From positions 10,070,501 through 10,134,500 of the forward strand of contig CM041101.1 in the NCBI GenBank assembly GCA_023079485.1: DNA of 64,000 nucleotides. Reading direction: 5' to 3'. Under the pieces are notes generated by a model, which saw only the letters and a program-made list of their open reading frames with translations, was not told where the DNA came from and ran no database searches. How positions within the stretch are numbered: position 1 is the first letter of the stretch; each line of letters opens with the position of its first letter. Positions 49,101-61,100 of this stretch are shown piece by piece. This DNA is from Archilochus colubris. Taxonomy: Eukaryota > Chordata > Aves > Apodiformes > Trochilidae. A program made the position numbers and the translations under genes.

Positions 49101-52100
49101 CTATCAGAGATGACGACTGAGGCTGACATGCTGCTGAGCTGGTTTTGGAAGAAAAGCAGCCTAGAGCCCCTTTCCACTTTGCAGAGGTACTGATGCACGT
49201 CCCAACCCCCTGACAGGCTCCTCCACTCCTCTGGTGCTGGGGGGACCCTCCCTGAACCCCTTCTCCCAGCTGGGAGGTTGTCCCAGCCAGTGCCACCCTC
49301 CAGAGGGAAGGCTGAGCAGGAGGAATTGCTGAGGGGAGGGCTGGCTGTTCACCCCTGGGACATCTCCCAGCACCAGGCAGCATTTCTTGGTGTTCACGGT
49401 TACCTTCAGCCCTACAAACCAACCCCTGATGGGCACACCATGCTCCCTTGCTTCCCCCCAAACACAGAATCTTACCAACCAGTCCTCCATGCATCACTCC
49501 CAGTGTGTAGAAGAGGACAAGACCAGGTTTCAGGGCTACATTTTTTTGGGTGTCTGGAGAAACAGACAAAGCCTCTGTTTATTTGCTTCGTGTTTTAGCT
49601 ACTCCCTGGCTTCTTCTGGTTTGTTGCTTTAAACTCTCAGTGTTTGCATTGCTTGACAAGGTCGGTGCTTTCACAAGACTTCTGCAGCACTGCCCCACTT
49701 CCCTGGCCTCCAGCTTTGCCTTCTGATGTCCAATTGCTCTCAGAATATTAATTAAAATCACAAAGAATTCAGAAGAGGAGCCAAAACAGTAGGGGGAAAT
49801 ATCAGACACTCCTTCCTCCCTCAGCCCCTGGAGGATGATGCCCAAGACTTAGAAGCAAAAGTAACCTGTGAAGGACATCACAGTCTGAGGGTCTGGTCAG
49901 GGTTTCTCAGACCACAGTACAGATTTTTCCATAACTCAAGTTTATTATGAAACTTTAATTTAATCAAGCAGGCAGAATAATGTTTTATAACATGCCTGCT
50001 CTATCAGATGTTTTTAGCATCCTTATGAATGTGGACATTTTATAGTTTTAAGCAGGGAAAATAATCTGAAGGGAAACAAAAAATCCCAGAAAGCTCTCCT
50101 CACCCTGAGATTTGACATCAAAGAGCACGGCTGGTTCAGGAGTCAACTTGAATTTCAACCCTCTCACCTGCTTCCTATTACAGAAACAGATGTTCCTCTT
50201 GCTGTAAATTGCTGCTATTAATATAAATAATTATGCTTTTCTAATCATTTAATGGGTGCACAGGAGGGTACTGATGCTCCTGGCAGCCATTAAATACATC
50301 TCCCATCTTCTCAAGGGCTCAGAGACAGGTTGGTGGCCTCTCATCCTCCACTGAAACTCAGAATAAAAGCTGAAGCCAGAAGAAAAGCTGAAGAGAGCCA
50401 GGCTCCTCTCCACAAGCCATTCTGCAGACCCCTTGTCCCTCCAAATCTCTTTGCAAGAGGCACAGCACCTTTCAAGGTGGATGGATGTGCAGATGCATCC
50501 CTGTGGCTCAGCACTGCACTTCTCCTGCTGCACAGCCCAGCACACACGGGCAGCTGATTTTTGCCTCCCCAGGACAGGTTAAAGGGCAACACATCCCATC
50601 TCCCACCGACTGGAGAAGCCTCACTGTGCAAGGACACTTCTCTCCTGGGCTCTGGGGTTTCTCCCTCCCTCTCCCGCACACTCCAGCCCCATTTGCTGGT
50701 TTTCTTCCAGAGAACGTTTTGTCCTTTGCAGACATCAGCCCCATCAGTTCCCAGCCTTGGGAACGGGAGCCGCGGTTGCAGAGATGAACGAGGTCACTGC
50801 AACCTCCCGTGAACACCGGCCCAGCCCCAGTCCCACCCCCCGCATCCCGCACCGGGCTCCGGCGCTGTGGGAGAGGAGGGGAATGGAGCACGGGCACATG
50901 TGGCTCGCTGGAGGGCAGTGACCACCAGCGGCTCTGCCTTGTCCTGCTGCTCCTTAGGGAAGCCCAGGGACTGCCCGGGTTTCCCATGTGCCTTAACCAA
51001 AACCCCCCAAACCTGGGGTGCTGCTGCCCAGGGCTTGTGCTGTGAGATGTGGGCAGTGGGGCTGTCAGGGAGACAAGGGGGGGGGACACTGCCACAAAGG
51101 GGGGGACGACACTGTCACACACCAGGCTCAGCTCTGCCTAGGAGGGGTTCTGCTGACACCCAGACCTCCCTGACCCCCAGAACACACTGTCCTGCTGCAC
51201 TGGGGGACCAGGTCACTCCATAGCAGGATGCATTCAAGCCCAGACTCAGTGGGGTGTGTTATGAGTGCAGAGAACCCCCTTGCTTTATTTTTTAAATTAT
51301 TTCCAGCTAAGAAAAAGCTGTACAATAGGTCTAGAGCTGCAGAGCCCCCCTCCCAGATAAATTGAGCCTGACCCCTCCTGCTGCAGCTCTTCTACACAGT
51401 ATGCTCATGCATCCAGCCCAACACAAGTCCTTGGCATTGCTCTGCTGCACTCCCCAGCCACCCATCACCTCATTTGTTCTACACTGTGCTGTCCCAGGAG
51501 CAGAAGCAACATCAAGTTTATTTTCCTGTTCCCCTTTCAGAGCAAAATCTTTTGCCAAAAGCAAGCCCCCAGGGAGGTGGCAGGGATAAATGTCCAGCTC
51601 TAGCTAACACATTTCCCAGTAGCTATAAAGATGGGCAGGATGTACAAAGAGTGGCTGGGACAGCCTTGTGCCCCAAATGAGCTTTGAGGAAATAGCTCAG
51701 CTCCAGCACAGCTCCTGATGGAGCTCAGCAGGGCCTGCACACAGCTTGGCTTCTTAAAAGAAGATTTAGCACTGATGCAGGCAGGCTGCATCTTCAGAAG
51801 AAGTCAGAGAGCAAACACACAGCCCAGGCTTTCTCCAGCCTGGGACAGCATCCAGCCTGCCTCAGCCCCAGCACCATCTCTCTGTGCCAGTTCTACCAAC
51901 AGGGAAGAGAACACACTGCCTGTGGAAATGTGTCTGCACTGACAAGGTCATAATCACCCAGCACCTCCCGGGATGCAGTTTCATCTGTGTGAATTTAATA
52001 TCTGTCCACAGCAAGAGCAACCAGCTGGGAGTGCCCCATGCCAGGCACCCACCAGTGGCTGCAGTGGGCAGTTCCAGGACAGGCAGGTGGCCCCTGAGCT

Positions 52101-55100
52101 GGGGACATCTCAGGCTGACAGAACACAAGGACTCAGCTGTGCTCTCCTGGTCCCTGGGGAGTGAAAGCAGAAGGACCAAGTGCAGTGAGTAAAAGCATTT
52201 TGTCCACTATGACCAAGTCTTGCCACCTTTTTGTTCTTGTTTCCATGCTGGGCATCACTGCAGCTGTTGCAGGGGTGAGACAGCACCCAGCATGCTGATG
52301 CTCATAACCTGCTTCCAACCCATGATGTAGGCTCATTCCCTAGGTGCTCATCAGAACAAGAGCAGACAAAGATCCCTGCCAGCCACCTTCTGAAAGCCTG
52401 CTCTATCAGTCAAATCAGTTGGAAGGGCCCTGCAGAGCTTTAAAAGAGAGAAAAGCTGATTTGATGCTTGCCACAAGCAATTTCATTCCCAATGCAGATT
52501 AATTCCATTAACTCATTGTGTGCCCATTTTGGGCTAGATCCTTTCCTTTCCTTTATGGGAAGCACAGAGCAAGCATGCTGTGGGCTCCTTTCTGGTAAAG
52601 GCATTCAATAGCCTCATCCTGCTCTGGCATTCACATTTCCTTCCAAGGTTGCCCACTTCCAGACACCTTCCCCTCCCCATACACCACATCTTACACGAGT
52701 CTCTTCCATGCCAGCACAAACCCAGAAACTCACCTTGTGCTTCATAGCCAGAGCAGTGGGGAGCTGTGCCCATGTCCTCATCCCCAGGTCCCAAGCCCAG
52801 GGCTGCCCTGAGCTGGGCCATGTTCAGCTGTGCTGTCAGTTCACCATTCCAGTCCCCGATCTGCAGGGTGAAAACCAACAGGCTGCTGGTTACCAGGGAA
52901 TGTGCTCCGAGCAAACAAGCTTCTGGAAAAGAAGCTTGTTTACCAGCCCCAGAGCAAAGCAAACACACAGCTAGCCAGAAGAAAGCTTGGAGATGCCCTC
53001 AGAGACCATACAAAGCCCAGGCTTCCACCACCCAAGCAATTCTCCTGGGTGGGAAGTCAGGAGAAGGTCTCTGCAAGCTGTGCTGGGTGCTGGCTGCACC
53101 TCAAAACTCATTTCTGCAAAGTTCAGTGCAATGAACTGAGGGGGCACAGCCCACCCACTGCTACACAACTGGGACAGAGGGAAAAGTGAATGTCTGGGTC
53201 CATCCTGGAGCCACATATGTCTTGGCAGAGAGCCCTGAAACTCTCAGCCCTTTTTCTCAAGTATTTCCATGAGCACCAGGCAGCCTCGTGGGCAGTGCCA
53301 CACTCAGGGCTTGGGTGCTCTGAAATCCCTTGTCTCCTGGCTCAGGTCCATGCAGCTCTGAATTGTTCCCAGTGATCCACCCCCACAGGACTAAAAATCT
53401 TCTCCAATCCCTTTTTTTTTTCCAGCTTCCCATCTCTGACTGGCCCAAGGCTGAGGAAGCCAAGGCTACATGATCAAGAAGACATTTCCAGTGATTTCTG
53501 CACTTAAAAAGGGGAGTTTTAAGTTGTTCTGCTAGGATTTCCTCAAAGTTAAATGAAACAAGAAAATGACTGTGCTGCAGAAGCCCAGTGAACACAGAGG
53601 GGTCACTCAAACTTCTAATCATCAGAAGAACAGCTGCCTCTGTTCCAGCAGACAACCTTGGCTGTTCCCTGACTCCCTGCTCAATGTCTTGCAACAGCTC
53701 TTTTGTGGTCCTTGGAGATAGGCTGCAGCATGAACCAGCCTAGAACAAAATCATAAATCTCCACATTATTTCTGACAAAGGCCCAAGCACCAGCACAGGG
53801 AGGCAGATCAAACAGCTCATCAGGCATAAACCCCCTGCCAATTACAGGAGATTTGCTGTTGGCATTATCTCCAGAGAAATGGCTATGTCCTGGTTAGGTG
53901 TCTCAGTCCTTGATGCTCTGCTCAATGCCTCCCTGATTTTCACTCATTCCAGACCCTCTCCGAGGCCCTATTAACAACAGAGAAACACACTGGCAGGAGA
54001 GTGATGCTAGGCAAGACCTACCACACAGAGCCTAGCAGAGTCATCATTCCTGCCCTCAGCTCAGATGCTTCAGTTTCCCCAGAGCCCCCTGCACCACGCA
54101 GAGATGGGCAAGGTACTCCAGAGCAGTGCTTGAGAGCTGGGAGAGCTTCCAAGGTTTTTAGGAACACATACTTCACTCCAGCTGCTTAAGAAAATTTTCA
54201 AGTAACCTCTCGTCACCCTGCAGCAGCTTCCAATGTGCATTTAAGCTGGATTCAAACATCACCATCAGGGTAGAAGGGAAAGGGGGTGATGGAAAGCGAG
54301 CTAAAGACATTAGTGCACAGAGGTTTAACTTCAGCAGGTCTTTCCTGGGCAAAATGCTGGAGCTTGCCCAAGGGCACACTTGGCTCCCAAGGCTAAAACA
54401 AAACAGCTTTACAGCAGAATCACTGACTGCTAGAAGCTGAAGCAGGCTCCTCCTCACAAGCAGTCTCTGCACTGCCCCATAATTAATATGTTAGGGAGTT
54501 CAACAGCCACCTACCATGAGTACCCTCCTGCCATGCCATGGTAATCACAGCCATCACCCCAGGATGAGACCACCACAGTGAACCCCCACCCCACCCCCTT
54601 GGCTTTTCCTTCCACCCCCAGAAGTTCCCAGGACCAGTGCTGCTCCTGTCCTGCCACCACCTCCCCCAGCCACCAGCTGCCTCTGAGTACTCAGCCCTGG
54701 GCTGCACACAGGGGCCTGGCTGACTAAAGCTAGAAAAGTTAATTTGTCCTGAAATACCCAAGACTGAGGAACAGCATTTCTTTTGCTCATCTGATAGGTG
54801 TAATTAAATAAATCATTAGGCTGGTATGTCAGCCCCAACCCATGATTTAGCCAATCTAACTGACAAGCAGAACACACACCAAGCACTCCCATGTGGTGAT
54901 TTCAACTGCTGCTTCCACAGGGTCATTTCTTCATCTGGGAAGGACTCAAGAGGCCATGGCCGTTTCTTGATAGCACACTGGAAAGCCCAAACAATGGCAT
55001 TCTTGCTTTCCCAAGAGCACCACGTTTTTGCAGCCGGAAAGCTGCAGCTAGCTGGGCAAGAACGTTTCCAAACCTGAGCAGCTGCTTGTGTGACCCCCCC

Positions 55101-58100
55101 ATGGGGTGACCCCCTGGGGGGGGCTGCAGGCTCTGCTCACCCAGCATCACCCAGGGTCCCATTGCACTGGGACAAAGCTGGAGTCCCCACCTCAGGGCTG
55201 GGCCCCCCACCAGCTCCACTAAGGTGACAGAACTTGTCACCTGTACACTTTGTGTGGATACAGCAAGTTTAGAGCACCCAGACCCCAGGAAGATGATGAC
55301 CTTGTTGTCTCCTTGTTGTTCACTGGCCAGCAAATCCAACCAGAGCACAGCACAAGGTCCATCCAAGGCAGAATCTCCCCACCTTGTTCTCAGGGAAAGG
55401 AAGGGTCTTACCAACAGGACACACATCTGAGTTCCTACACACCAGCTGGGTGCACAGCACCCACAGGTAGTCTGCAGGTCCTTTCTCACCCAGGAATACT
55501 GGTGAAGAGCCCTGCACAGCAGCTGCACTAAACTGTAATTAAGGGGAAGGCTGGGAGCCTCCCATAAAAAAATATTTTCCAGCCACCCTCTGCAGTTCCT
55601 ACAGAGACCATTGAAACAGCACAAAGGCAAAGGCTTTCCAGAGCAGTTATATCAAGAGAAGAACTGCATTCATAGAACTTATTTTATGCCAATAGGTTCC
55701 TCTCAACAAGGATGGCTGATTCCCTCTGATCTGAACCAGCTCCTCTTACCTCTCGTGAGATTTCAAGATGTTTCCTTGCAAAGTGTAAAGCTTGTTCATG
55801 GCTTCCCAGGGAGACATAGGCATTTCCAAGACTCCAGCAGGCTCTTCCTTCTCCCACCCTGCAGAACAGGAAACTGTCAACCACAGAAATGCTGGGCAAA
55901 ATCCAGCAGCACAGCAGCCCTCTCAGGGCCTCCTTCTCTAGAGCACCAACAACAAGGTCTCCTAGCTCTGCCTTTACCTACAGAAACATTCTCCAAAGGA
56001 AAATCAAATGCACTCTGCATCCTAAACTCATATGTTGAGGCCAGTAAGATCAGAGAATGAGAGCAGAAGCCTCCAAAGTGGACCTGCACCCACAGTGGCA
56101 AAAATCTGAGCAGTGTAGCCAAGGGTTCAGGATCAGCTTTATTTGTGAGTACCAGGCTGAGAGCAGAAGCCAGAGCTCCTGCCCCACTACCACCTTGCAC
56201 AGAAGCTTTCCTCTCCAGAGATGCACAATGCACCCGGAGGACATTAACATCCAGCCCTTTAGCTCACCAACAGCCCAGAGCCAGATTAACAAGAACATGG
56301 CAAGGAGAGGACACTGGAGGCATGCAATGTCCTGCTGAACACCAGCACTGTGGCACCCAGGGTGCATGAACCCCCTGAAACTTCAAGCAAATGTGAACCC
56401 ATTTCCACAAGGTCCCCAGGGTGCTGCTGCTGCTTCTCTTCTCTGGTTCTTGTTGTCAGGAGGTAGAGTGAATGTGAGGCTCTCACCCCCAGCCCCCCAG
56501 GTTCCAGCACCTGTTTGCACAAGCAGGAAGAGACCTTCTGCTGATCAGAGGCTGCTCAGCTCTGCAAAGGAGCAGATGTGGGGGGTGATGGGATAAAAAA
56601 AGGACCTGGGGGCGCAGGGGGAGGTTCAGCGTGACTGCAACTCCCTCCTCAGAGGTTGGGGCGGGTTGATCAGCATTGAAACATTTTTCTTGTCACCCTG
56701 TTCAATACCTTCTGCTCACAGGGTGTGTTCCCAGCAATGCAGGAGCCCACAATGCCTGCACCCCCACAGCATGATTCACCCTTGGGTGGGATTATACCTT
56801 CTCTGAGCAGACACTGCCCGGGAAGAGCCACAGAGCTCCCATTTTAATGTCTCTGCTCCATCTAGTGGAGGACACCCAGGAGCCATCAGCAGTGACACAC
56901 AGAGGCTGCAAAGTCACTTCAGCTGCAAGAAGGCTCCAGGATCAGAGGGGGTATCCAGAGCATATCTTAAAAAAACAAAGCAAAAACTAAACAACGAAAA
57001 AAATTAAGAAGAATTAAGCCAATCCTCCTAAAGAAAAAGGAGCACCACATTTGTTTATCCCATGGAAGTTTCTAGCATCATCTCAGAGCAACAGGACAAG
57101 TAGTGGCATGTGTGTATATGTCCTACCTGCACAGCTTAAAGAAAATAAAATTTTTTGCAGCTTGAGGAAGTTGTAGAGGGGTCTTTCTGGGATCAAACAA
57201 CAGAGTTCACTGCAAAGTGCTCAATACAATGCATTTTCTTGAAGTACTTATTAGAAACCTCACTCAGCCCACGCAGGGCTTTAAGGGCACAATAAACTCC
57301 ATGTTTGAATGCCATGATGAAGGTGTCAATCATGTTACATTTTTGACAGATGATTGGATTAAGGTCTGGGTTCTGAGACATTTTTCAAGACTTTCAAGAA
57401 CATAGACCACTGCTGTTTAGTCCCAGCAGTAAAGAACAGCAAAGCAGCAGGGAAGGGTAAGTGCTTTGAACACACCAGAGCAGAAAAATCAGAAATGCCA
57501 ATTCCTGAGGCAGTCCCTTACCTGTCTCCCAGCTCCTGAGCTATCACCAGGTGTTTCAGGTGGTACTCAATTGCTTTTTCATAGTCTTGAAGCAGCGTGT
57601 AGGTGTTTCCTAGGCTGTAGCAAGCCTGGGCTTCTACTGCTTGATCTTTGAGTTGCCTGGAGACCTGGAGTGTTTTCCTGCAGGGAACAGGTGGACATGA
57701 AGAGACCTGGTCACTGCAGGGCACGCCTGTAAGGTGACAGGAAAGTCACCACTTTAGCATGCCCTGTCCCACCCTGCAGGCTCAGAGGTGGCTGCAGTGC
57801 TCGCCCCTGGAGTTTATGACTTGACCACAACAGGTCAGGATTTCCAGGGGACATCAGCCTCAGTCTGGCACTTACTTGTAGTACTCAGCAGAGATGTCAA
57901 ACCTCCCCAGGAAGATGTGTGCATTGCCCAGGTTGCTGTATGCTCTGCGTTCAGCTGCTTTGTCCCCAAACTCCTTGGCGATGGCGAGGCGCTGCGGCAG
58001 AGAGGGAGCAGTGAGCTGACACAGCTCTGCCACAGCTGGGACATCAACTTCTGGGTTTGCAAAGCTCCCACCCTGCAAGGCAGCAGTGCAGGTGCCTGGC

Positions 58101-61100
58101 AGGGCTGGATGCAGGGCAAGCTCTCCTGCTTTTACAATTCAGGGTCAGGAAGAGCCTTTGGAAAAGTGAGAGCAATGTCACAGCCTCCTCCAGCCAGGTC
58201 ACTGCTCACCTCTGGAGGTGAAGTGTAAAATGCTGTACACACACAGGGCAAGCTGTGGGTCAGGCTGTGAAGGGATGTGGCTGACAGCAGGAACAAGGCT
58301 GTCACCTTGCACGGTCCTGTGACACGGGATGAACGTGCACCTCGGTGCCCTCCAGCTCATTGTCTGCACTGCATCTGCTCTCCAGACCTCCATCCCTCCT
58401 CGTGTCCCTCTGCTCCCCATACTTCACCCTGCTCACAGTCCCAACTGCTCCAAAGTTTTCCTGCCCCTTCTCCCAAAGCACTGCTGGCCTCCAGCATTTA
58501 AAAAAAATCAGAAGAGCTGTGGCAGAGCTGATTTTCCACTGTGCTGAGTGCCTTCCACTGCAAGGAAACCAATGCATACTCTGCACCAGAAGCTGAATTG
58601 CATTTGAATTGGGGCAGGGACTGTGTCACCTCACCCCTTTGTGAAGCTTTACAGAAAGTTATTATGTTCTGCAAGCAGCATCTATTCCTGATCAACAGCT
58701 CTTTCAGCAGCTTAATTAAATTCATGGCTTGCATTTATTAAAACCTGGACTGAGACAAATTAAGAGCAGAAAAGCCTTGCTAGGCTCAGCTGCAATTTGC
58801 CCTTAGATATCTCCTTCAGTTTCCAAGCCAACAGCACCCTCCCCTCAAGCTGCTCCCTGGGAGCTGATGGGGACTGGAGGAAGATGGCACAGCAGGGTCA
58901 GACCCCCAGGTACACACAGGAGGAAAACAGCTTAGGACAAACCCCTTCCCAGGCTGTGGGGAGAGGAAAGGCTGCTCCCCAGCTGGCAGCCCCAGCCCCC
59001 AGGAAAAGGTGCAATGGGTTCCTACCTCCTTGTGGAAGGCTATAGCTTCACTGAAGTTGCCCAGCAAGTACTGGGTGTTGCCAAGGTTGCCATAAGCACG
59101 GCCCTGTGCAGCTCTGTCCCCCAGCTCCTTCACCAGGGACAGGTTCCTCCTGAAAGAAGCCAGAGCAATACCTCTGGTGAGACTCTGCAGCAGAGAGACA
59201 GCAAAGAAACTTGCACCATAAAGAAAGGAGAGCTAACTCTGGACAAAGCATTTCCCCTCCCCTAGCTGCCTGCCCTGGGCAGGTCAAAGTCTGGTGATCC
59301 ATGGGAGCTCCAGCTCTGGGATTTTGTGTGGATCCAGTGCTTTAAGTTCCCAATGCTCTCCTGGCCTCAGGCAATCTGCAGCCACATACAGGAACTGCTT
59401 AAGTGCTCACCTATCATCCATTAGATCCCAGGTTAAATAAGAAACAGCCACCTGACTGTACAGGGAAGAACCAGGAGCATGGGAGGAAGGAGATAACCTG
59501 CACAAGGATGGGTGCAAGGCTGGGGAGAGGGGCAAGATCCAGTCCCATGCCAGGGCTCTGCCCTCAGAGCTTGGTTTTCTCCCCTGTCACACATCCAGCA
59601 GACACAGGGAAGCATGGAGCTTCCTGCCTGGCACAAATTTACCCACTGGCTATGTTACATGCACCATTCTTTGGGAAAAAGGTGCTGAGCTATAAATAGG
59701 CACTATCACATCCTCAGATGTGACAAGGCAGATAAAAGATTTTTCACTCTCCTCATTTAAAAAGGCTGCTTAAAAAAAAACAGCATTAGTGAAGCAAAAC
59801 CCTGAAGTACAAGGAGAAAAACCATCTGGTAACAACCTTCCTGTGTGGGACATCAGAGTGACCTCAAACTATTTAGGAAAGGGAAGGATGTTAGAAAGAT
59901 AAACTACAGAGTCCCAAGAAAGGCAACCAGGACTTCAAGTGAAAGCCTCTTCACTTGAAAGTGAAGGGGATTCTCTGTTCTTGGCCCCAGCAATGAAGAG
60001 CAGGGCCCCGTTCTCAGCAGGGCCAGCAGGGAGCAGCAGGGGCTACAGGATCCAAGAGTTCAGCTTCCCAACAGCTCTGAGAAGGAGCAGACTTTTGAAC
60101 TTAATTGCATGATCACAGACCAAACGTCATTAATTTTCACCAAGGCAGTGCCAGGATGAATTTGAGCTCTAATTTGATAAAAGCTTGCAGTCCCTCTCTC
60201 ACCTTCTTTGGGATTAATTAGCCATGATAACTTGGCATCTCAGGGGAATATTGCTAACTCATTACAACATGCAAAATCTCATGCAGTGGCCTGATTTTCA
60301 ACAATGCACTCTCATACTTTGCAACAAACATCTTCCAGAGCTCTCATATCCTCAGTGGCCCAGGAAACAAATATCCCCTATGAGAAATGCTTCCAACAGG
60401 ACTCAGTAAAAATTGCTGTCTTGCCCTCATTAACCTGACAGCTATCAGAGCTCTGCTAACCTGCAGCCCCTGCAAGCAGTACAGGGACACCACAAACACA
60501 GATTATGATCTGAGCAGGGTAAGCTGTGTGCATTTGAACAATCACTGGATGCCTGACCATCACTGTGCCCTGCAGGAGAAAGCATTGGCTAAGCTTGAAT
60601 ACTTACTCATAATATTCAGAAGCTTTTTGCAATGTTTCCTTGACTTCTTGAGGCAGGCAGCCTGGGTCTTGGACCATGTTCCAAGATAAGTGCTTTCCCT
60701 TTGCATGGTAAACATTTCCTATATTATAGAGTGCTCTGGCTTCACCTACCTAAAGGGAGGAAGAACAGGGAGCTGTTACTGCCAGCACTGGACCTGTGAT
60801 GCAGCCAGAGGGAAAGCTTTAAACTCCATCTCCTTCCAACGTGCCTTCTCCTTCACCAGATCACAGTTACTGACCTGAAGACAGAATGTTTTTTAAGCTC
60901 CAAAATATTTCCTGGTAGATGCCATGAACCAATTACCTTGTCTCCCTGCTCCTGAGAAATGTCCAAATGTCTCTGGCAACAAACAACAGCTTCATCAAAC
61001 TGCCCAAGTATCTTCAATGTATTTCCAAGGTTGCCACTTGCCTTGGCTTCTCCAATGCGGTCCCCAATGGTTCTACAGAGATGAGCAGAGAAACCAACAG

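Noticed and set aside
54923..55630. 235-codon minus-strand frame in GPSM1 intron 8
   Set aside because: Same strand as GPSM1, but it does not fit the exon phases, has no homology to the protein, and exons 8 and 9 join perfectly without it.
59936..59962. Small inverted repeat TTCAAGTGAA / TTCACTTGAA
   Set aside because: Ten-base stem in an intron with nothing else around it. Expected by chance in a window this size.
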